The notes under the pieces are model-generated. The model was not told the DNA's origin. It made no database searches and saw nothing but the letters and a program-made list of their open reading frames with translations. 64,000 nt of DNA from Viridibacterium sp047600765 (GTDB lineage: Bacteria > Pseudomonadota > Gammaproteobacteria > Burkholderiales > Rhodocyclaceae), in contig JASGKF010000001.1 of the NCBI GenBank assembly GCA_047600765.1, positions 1,116,001 through 1,180,000 of the forward strand. The letters are read 5' to 3'. The stretch's first letter is position 1; each line of letters starts with the position of its first letter. Below are positions 59,203 through 64,000 of the stretch, in pieces. A program made the position numbers and the translations under genes.

Positions 59203-59935
59203 TTGACCGTTCTCGCCAGCAGGAAACGGGCTGCGGGCGCAGCACCGTCGGCACTCGACACGCTACGCCCCGTCACCACGCCCGAACTCATCGAACTGCA
59301 ACTGCGCCCGGCAGGTCTCCTGCCGCGCGCGTTGGCGTTCATGCTCGACTTCGGCCTGCGCACCGGCGTGCTGCTCTTCGCCAGCACGGCGCTGAATGCC
59401 ATGGAAGGCTTTGGTCAGGGCATCGCGCTGCTGCTGTGGTTCGTCCTCGAATGGTTCTACCCGGTGCTCTTCGAAGTGCTCGGCAAGGGCGCTACACCGG
59501 GCAAGCGCGCGCTGGGCCTCAAGGTCCTGCATGACGATGGCACGCCGGTCGCCTGGGGTCCGTCGCTGACGCGCAACCTGCTGCGTGCGGCAGACTTCCT
59601 GCCCTTCCTGTATCTGTTCGGAGCCATCAGCTGCCTGCTGCACAGCGAGTTCCGTCGCCTTGGTGACATCGTGGCCGGCACAGTGGTCGTGTATGCCGAA
59701 AAGAACAGTGGCCTGCCACGCATTCCCGAGGTCGAACCCATTGCGCCAAGTGCCGCACTGGATCGCGCCACCCAGCGTGCCCTGATCGGCTTTGCCGAAC
59801 GCGCGAACACGCTCACCGAAGCACGCCGCGAGGAACTGGCCGAGCTGATGCCTCACCTCGGCAACGCCAGCGGCATGCAAAGCGCGAATCGTTCTACTCG
59901 GCCTCGCCAACTACCTGATCGGGCGTCGCACATGA
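59203..59935 (+). CDS. RDD-family membrane protein (frameshifted near 59878)
   Basis: Starts with TTG at 59203, directly after the preceding stop. RDD features: PAGLLPRALAFMLDFGLRTG, FEVLGKGATPGKRALGLKVL, EFRRLGDIVAGTVVVY. At 59878-59880 (AAA) one extra A appears: with it removed, the C-terminus reads GMQARIVLLGLANYLIGRRT and stops at 59935, overlapping the next ATG (59932) by 4 bases. As sequenced, the frame instead runs through into the SpoIIM-like gene, giving an apparent 568-residue fusion. I treat the two as separate genes of 243 and 325 residues. Confidence 0.8.
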
Positions 59936-60909
59936 AGCAGGAACAGTTCGAAGCCCTGCACGCCACCGACTGGCAGCTGTTCGAAGACTGGCTGGCCGAC
60001 CGCCAGCGCAGCAGCAAGAGCCGCGGTGAGCCGCCATTCCCGCTACACGAAGCCGCGCTGCGCTACCGGCGTATCTGCCAGCAGCTCGCGCTGGCCCGCG
60101 ATCGCGACTACGCGCTTGCCACCCTGGACCGCCTGCATAACCTGGCCCGTCGCGGTCACGACGAGCTGTACGGCGCACGCCGCAGCTTCGGGCGCCGCAC
60201 CTGGAACTACGTCACCGCCGGTTTCGCCATCGACGTACGCGCGCAATGGCGCTGGGTGCTGGCCTCGTTCCTGCTGCTGTTCGGCCCCATGCTGATCGCA
60301 TTCGTCGTCGTGCAGATCTGGCCTGACGTCGCCTACTTCGTCATGAGCCCGCACGACGTGGCCGGCATGGAAGCCATGTACAGCGATGCAAACCAGCACC
60401 TGGGGCGCACGCGTGATGCCGGCACAGACTTCGGCATGTTCGGTCACTACATCTTCAACAACATCAGCATCGCCTTCCGCTGCTTTGCCGGCGGCATGAC
60501 GGCTGGCATCCTCACGGTGTTCAGCCTGCTCTTCAACGGCCTCTACATCGGCATCGCGCACAGCCGTGTCGTGCTGGCCGGATTCGGCGACAACTTCCAC
60601 TCCTTCGTCGTCGGCCACGGCGCTTTCGAACTGGGCGCCATCGTGCTGGCCGGCGCCACCGGCATGCAGCTCGGCGCCGCCATTCTTGCCCCGGGCCTGC
60701 TGTCACGTGCTTCAGCCCTGCGCACCACTGCGCGACGATTGATAGGCACCGTCTGCGGTATGGCCGTGATGCTGGTCATTGCCGCACTGCTCGAAGCCTT
60801 CTGGTCACCCCTGCGCCTGCCTCTGCCCTGGAAGCTGGGCTTTGGCTTCAGCATGCTGAGCGTCGTGCTGACGTACTTCATCTTCGCCGGACGCCGCCGT
60901 GGATCTTGA
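59932..60909 (+). CDS. Stage II sporulation protein M-like membrane protein
   Basis: 325 residues from the ATG at 59932. A soluble N-terminal helical part (FEALHATDWQLFEDWLADRQ) is followed by about five membrane helices: WVLASFLLLFGPMLIAFVVV, FGMFGHYIFNNISIAFRCFA, GILTVFSLLFNGLYIGIAHS, HGAFELGAIVLAGATGMQLG. This is the SpoIIM/DUF95 pattern found in MoxR-linked clusters of non-sporulating bacteria. Probably cotranscribed with the RDD and DUF4129 genes; its end overlaps the next gene by 11 bases. Confidence 0.85.
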   Translation: MKQEQFEALHATDWQLFEDWLADRQRSSKSRGEPPFPLHEAALRYRRICQQLALARDRDYALATLDRLHNLARRGHDELYGARRSFGRRTWNYVTAGFAIDVRAQWRWVLASFLLLFGPMLIAFVVVQIWPDVAYFVMSPHDVAGMEAMYSDANQHLGRTRDAGTDFGMFGHYIFNNISIAFRCFAGGMTAGILTVFSLLFNGLYIGIAHSRVVLAGFGDNFHSFVVGHGAFELGAIVLAGATGMQLGAAILAPGLLSRASALRTTARRLIGTVCGMAVMLVIAALLEAFWSPLRLPLPWKLGFGFSMLSVVLTYFIFAGRRRGS

Positions 60910-62458
60910 ACGCCTGTCCATCACCCTGCGTCCGCGCAACGGCTGGGAAGCCGTAGACCTCGGCATCCGCCTCGCCGTCCGCGAAGCCCGCAGCATCTAT
61001 CCGGCATGGCTGCTGTTTGCCGCCGTGCTGGGGGCGCTGCTGTTCGGCGCCGCCTTGCTGCTGGACATCGAGATGTTCTGGGCCTTCCTGCTGCTGTGGT
61101 GGTTGCGCCCCCTGTCTGACCGCGTGATCCTGCACCGGGTCAGCCACCTGATATTTGGTGAGACCCCCAGCCTGCGCGACACCCTGCGCGCCCTGCCCGG
61201 CATGCTCTGGCGCAGCGGCCTGATCGGCGACTTGCTGTGGCGGCGCATCGACGTGCGCCGCAGCCTGCGCATGCCTGTCGTCGTGCTCGAAGGCCTGCGC
61301 GGCGCGCCCGCGCGCAAACGTCGCTCGCTGATCGCCCGCAAGGTCTCTGGCACGGGCATCTGGCTCACGCTGGGCCTGTCCTGGCTGGAGACGGTGATCT
61401 GCTTCGGCGGTCTGGCCCTGTTGTTCATGCTGCTGCCGGAATCGGTACGCAGCGACTTCAGCTTCCGCAGCCTGATGTTTGGCGAACTGAGCTGGCTGGA
61501 TATTGTTGCCTCGGGGCTCTACCTCGCCGCTCATATCTTCATCGAGCCGCTCTACGTCGCGGCAGGCTTCATGCTCTACCTCAAGCGCCGCAACGATCTG
61601 GAGGCATGGGACATCGAGCTGCAATTCCGTCGCCTGCAGCAGGCACAGGAAGCGCGCGCAGCCGGCCCCGTCAGCAGCGGAGTCAGCGCCACCATCGCGA
61701 GCCTGCTGCTGTGCGCCGCCCTCGCCTTTGGCGGCGGCCTGCGCGAAGCACAGGCTGGTCCAGCCATCGACAGTGCGCGCGAAGCGCGCATTGCGCAGGC
61801 ACCGGAAGCTGCCAGCCAGGTGATGGCCGACCCGGTGTTCGGCACCGAAGAAACGCGCCGCGAGTGGAAGTGGAAACCCTTCGACTTCAAGAAGCCGAAT
61901 TTCAGTTCGCCCGACTGGATCAAGCAATGGGGCAAGGCTTTCGCCCGCTTCGTCTCGGCCTTTGCCGAATTCCTCGCCACTGCCGGGCGCGGCCTCGGCT
62001 GGACCGCTCTGGCCATCATCATCATCGTGCTGATCGTCGTCGTGGCGCGCGAACTGCGGCGTCGGCAGGGTGGCGGGCGCAGCTTCACGCCGCTCGCCGA
62101 GTTGGCGGGCTTCGACATCCGCCCCGAGTCACTGCCCGATGACGTCGCCGCGGCAGCACGACAACTGATGCAAGCCGGCAAGCCACGCGAAGCGTTGAGC
62201 CTGCTGTTCCGTGGCGCACTCTCCGCGCTGGCCTGGCGCGATCACGTACCCTTCGCGCCCGGCGACACCGAGGGCGACTGCCTCGACCGCGTACACCAGC
62301 ATGCCCCGGCCTGCTTCGCAGCGCTGGCCCGCCTGCTGTCGAGCTGGCAGACGCTGGCCTGGGCGCATCGTGATCTCGAAGCCAGCACGCTGGAACAACT
62401 GTGTCGCGAATGGCCGCAGCACTTCAGCCGCAACAAACCGGCCAGGGGCGCAGCATGA
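60899..62458 (+). CDS. DUF4129-domain membrane protein
   Basis: 519 residues with a GTG start at 60899 that overlaps the preceding stop. Four to five membrane helices lie in the first 270 residues and another near 375-395 (ALAIIIIVLIVVVARELRRR). The C-terminal DUF4129 part is GKPREALSLLFRGALSALAW, followed by a tail to about 505. The combination with RDD, SpoIIM-like, DUF4350 and MoxR genes is a recurrent cluster of unknown envelope function. Overlaps DUF4350 by 4 bases. Confidence 0.82.
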   Translation: MDLERLSITLRPRNGWEAVDLGIRLAVREARSIYPAWLLFAAVLGALLFGAALLLDIEMFWAFLLLWWLRPLSDRVILHRVSHLIFGETPSLRDTLRALPGMLWRSGLIGDLLWRRIDVRRSLRMPVVVLEGLRGAPARKRRSLIARKVSGTGIWLTLGLSWLETVICFGGLALLFMLLPESVRSDFSFRSLMFGELSWLDIVASGLYLAAHIFIEPLYVAAGFMLYLKRRNDLEAWDIELQFRRLQQAQEARAAGPVSSGVSATIASLLLCAALAFGGGLREAQAGPAIDSAREARIAQAPEAASQVMADPVFGTEETRREWKWKPFDFKKPNFSSPDWIKQWGKAFARFVSAFAEFLATAGRGLGWTALAIIIIVLIVVVARELRRRQGGGRSFTPLAELAGFDIRPESLPDDVAAAARQLMQAGKPREALSLLFRGALSALAWRDHVPFAPGDTEGDCLDRVHQHAPACFAALARLLSSWQTLAWAHRDLEASTLEQLCREWPQHFSRNKPARGAA

Positions 62459-63933
62459 AGCAGTACCGCCTGGCCCTGCTGCTCGTCATCCTGATCGTGG
62501 TCGCCGTCGCCGCCATCCTGCTGCCACGCCTCGAGTGGGTCGAGACCAAGCATCGCGTCGGCACCAGGCCGGAAGCACGCGAAAACGACTTCCTTGCCGC
62601 ACAACGCCTGATGGCGGCGCAAGGCGACAAGACCGACACCGTGCGCGACGCCCTGACCCTGCGCGATCTGCCGACCAGCGCCACCCTCCTCGTCGGCAGC
62701 GCATGGGACGTGCAGGACGCCGAGCAACGCAAACGCCTGATCGCCTGGGTGCGTCGCGGCGGTCACCTGATGCTGGCCCTCACCGACAACACCAGTGGCG
62801 CCGGCATCCTCGATGACCTGGGCGTCGTGCCGCTCGGCTCCATCGCGGAAGAGGTCACGCAGCTGCTACCCATCGTTGTCGAGGGCAAGCCCCTCAAGGC
62901 TCAGCTCGACTACGCCGTGCTGTTCAAGCTGCGCCTGCCCGGCGACGCGCAGGAAGCCTGGAATGCCCCCGTTGACATGGCCGTGAAGCCCCCTTCTCCC
63001 GAAGATGAGGAAGAGGCGAGCGAAGAACAGGAAAGCGAGAGCGACAGCAGCGCGGCATCGTCGTCAGATGGCAAGCACCCCGTGCAGATGACCCCGGTAC
63101 CGCAATCGGCGCCTGTCCCCCTGCTGAGCGACAGCAGCAGCCCCGCAGAAGACGGCGGCCAATCCGACCCGGACGCCGCTTCAGCGCCTTCCGCCTCGAC
63201 GATCAGCGAGTGCGTGGCCCCCGATCTTTCCGATCGCAAGTTCATCCTGCCTGCCAATGCCGGGCCTGAAGCCGAGATCGAAACCCAACCCGTGTTCGCA
63301 CGCTGGCGGCTCGGCAAAGGCTGGGTCACCGTGGGCAACCTGCACATCGGTGGCAACGGCGGCCTGCTCATCGGCGACCACGCAAAACTGTTCGTACGCC
63401 TCGCCACGATCCCGCATGAGCGCCGCAGCTTCCAGATCCTGATCGAAGCGCCCTACCCCAGCCTTGCCAGTTGGCTGTGGCAGCACGCCACCACCGCCAT
63501 GCTGGCCATCATCGTGCTGATCGCCGCCATCCTGTGGCGCTGCATGCCGCGCTTCGGCGCCATCGTGCCCGACGCCCCGCCTGCGCGACCGGGCTTGCGC
63601 GAACACCTTGGCGCTATCGGCGACTTCCTGTTGCGCGAAAAGCACTACGAAGCCCTCATCGCACCGTTGCGCGAAGACGTGCTGCACAGCCTGCAATCCC
63701 TGCGCGGCCGCCACCCCGAGCTCGATGACATCGCCGCACTCGGCGCCCGCATTGCCGACATGGACGTGCGCGAAGTGCGCGCCGCACTGACCCCGCTGCC
63801 CACCGATTCCCACGAGCTGCGCCAGCGCAGCCGCACCCTCGCCCAATTGCAGCGTGCCTGCCGCGCGCTGCGAGCCTCTTCAACGTCTGCAGCACCCCCC
63901 GTCATTCCCCGTCCGGAAGGAACCTCGTCATGA
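62455..63933 (+). CDS. DUF4350-domain membrane protein
   Basis: 492 residues from the ATG at 62455 (ATGA overlap). N-terminal membrane helix (LALLLVILIVVAVAAILLP), a DUF4350 globular domain (LAAQRLMAAQGDKTDTVRDA, LVGSAWDVQDAEQRKRLIAW, VRRGGHLMLAL) and a second helix near residue 345 (AMLAIIVLIAAILWR). Between them is an unusual acidic, Ser/Glu-rich insertion at about residues 180-250. It ends in a 4-base overlap with the MoxR gene. Confidence 0.82.
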   Translation: MKQYRLALLLVILIVVAVAAILLPRLEWVETKHRVGTRPEARENDFLAAQRLMAAQGDKTDTVRDALTLRDLPTSATLLVGSAWDVQDAEQRKRLIAWVRRGGHLMLALTDNTSGAGILDDLGVVPLGSIAEEVTQLLPIVVEGKPLKAQLDYAVLFKLRLPGDAQEAWNAPVDMAVKPPSPEDEEEASEEQESESDSSAASSSDGKHPVQMTPVPQSAPVPLLSDSSSPAEDGGQSDPDAASAPSASTISECVAPDLSDRKFILPANAGPEAEIETQPVFARWRLGKGWVTVGNLHIGGNGGLLIGDHAKLFVRLATIPHERRSFQILIEAPYPSLASWLWQHATTAMLAIIVLIAAILWRCMPRFGAIVPDAPPARPGLREHLGAIGDFLLREKHYEALIAPLREDVLHSLQSLRGRHPELDDIAALGARIADMDVREVRAALTPLPTDSHELRQRSRTLAQLQRACRALRASSTSAAPPVIPRPEGTSS

Positions 63934-64000
63934 CCCACACCCTGCCCACCACCTCCGCCGAGGCCTGCGCACTGGCACGCCAGCTGCAGGACAGCGTGGC
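63930..64000 (+). CDS. MoxR-family AAA ATPase (partial, N-terminus only)
   Basis: Only 23 codons are visible (MTHTLPTTSAEACALARQLQ...). Too short for motif proof, but the start overlaps DUF4350 by ATGA, and in clusters of DUF4129-DUF4350 the next gene is usually a MoxR ATPase; the helix ALARQLQDSV fits the region ahead of the MoxR Walker A motif. The call is by context. Confidence 0.5.
   Translation, partial: MTHTLPTTSAEACALARQLQDSV

Noticed and set aside
4503..59935. Programmed ribosomal frameshifting as the cause of the five split genes
   Set aside because: No slippery heptamer with downstream structure was apparent at the break points, and the gene families involved are not known to use frameshifting.
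59203..60909. A genuine RDD-SpoIIM fusion protein
   Set aside because: The natural RDD C-terminus and stop are present in the adjacent frame, and the SpoIIM-like gene has its own overlapping ATG.
1..64000. CRISPR array, insertion sequence, prophage or tRNA gene
   Set aside because: No regularly spaced repeats, transposase, integrase or cloverleaf-like sequence was seen by reading; the accessory-looking clusters lack flanking mobility genes.

Overview
The window is about 64 kb of high-GC DNA (roughly 62-66 % by eye), densely packed with bacterial genes on both strands. Many genes overlap by the 4-base ATGA stop/start. The gene set points to a Gram-negative betaproteobacterium, probably of the Rhodocyclales/Burkholderiales: an Aat/Bpt N-end-rule transferase pair, a Porin_4-type porin, TctC/Bug and TRAP solute-binding proteins, a BPSS1780-like membrane protein, MtgA, a JDVT-CTERM sorting pair, and groESL under CIRCE. 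This assignment is inference; there is no rRNA or tRNA gene in the window to confirm it, and I saw no insertion sequence or CRISPR array.

Layout. 1-4405 (minus): a GbsR/MarR-like regulator and an operon of an SDR-DoxX membrane protein, a DUF2269 protein, a START-like protein and a CrtI-type FAD oxidoreductase cut by the window edge; two matching palindromes suggest that the regulator controls both. 4503-11621: a membrane-anchored trypsin-like protease, a START-like protein, relA, mtfA, a host-attachment-type protein, a small outer-membrane barrel, and ispDF. 11716-15473: a hydrolase, a pectinesterase lipoprotein, aat-bpt, and an IclR HTH fragment. 15644-19591: an SMP-30 lactonase and a complete TRAP transporter (P-Q-M), plausibly for a sugar acid. 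19757-24743: a YbhP-ClsB pair, GluQ-RS and a PAS-GGDEF cyclase.

24710-32568 (minus) is the most unusual region: one tightly spaced unit of 14 genes led by an ArsR-type repressor, with seven divergent SRPBCC/AHSA1 proteins, a YciI/DGPF protein, a GFA protein, two PhnB-like VOC proteins, a DHA2 efflux pump and a glutathione transferase. 32733-40237: a REC-GGDEF protein converging on an operon in which a CHASE/PAS hybrid histidine kinase lies between two orphan solute-binding proteins (TctC type and DctP type). 40416-49401: a phytase-like lipoprotein, an ABC exporter, an alpha/beta hydrolase, groESL with a sigma-32-like promoter and CIRCE, and a porin.

49480-56094 (minus): a diheme-type lipoprotein, an OmpA-like lipoprotein, a cytochrome/choice-of-anchor-D protein ending in a JDVT-CTERM-like tail, and the matching CPBP protease, probably a dedicated surface system. 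56672-64000: small proteins, mtgA, then a membrane-protein cluster (BPSS1780-like, RDD, SpoIIM-like, DUF4129, DUF4350) leading into a MoxR-type ATPase cut by the right edge.

Five genes (protease, outer-membrane barrel, clsB, a small secreted protein, RDD protein) are each broken by one apparent single-base insertion. The uniform direction, with most sites at short homopolymers, suggests residual sequencing errors rather than five independent pseudogenes.
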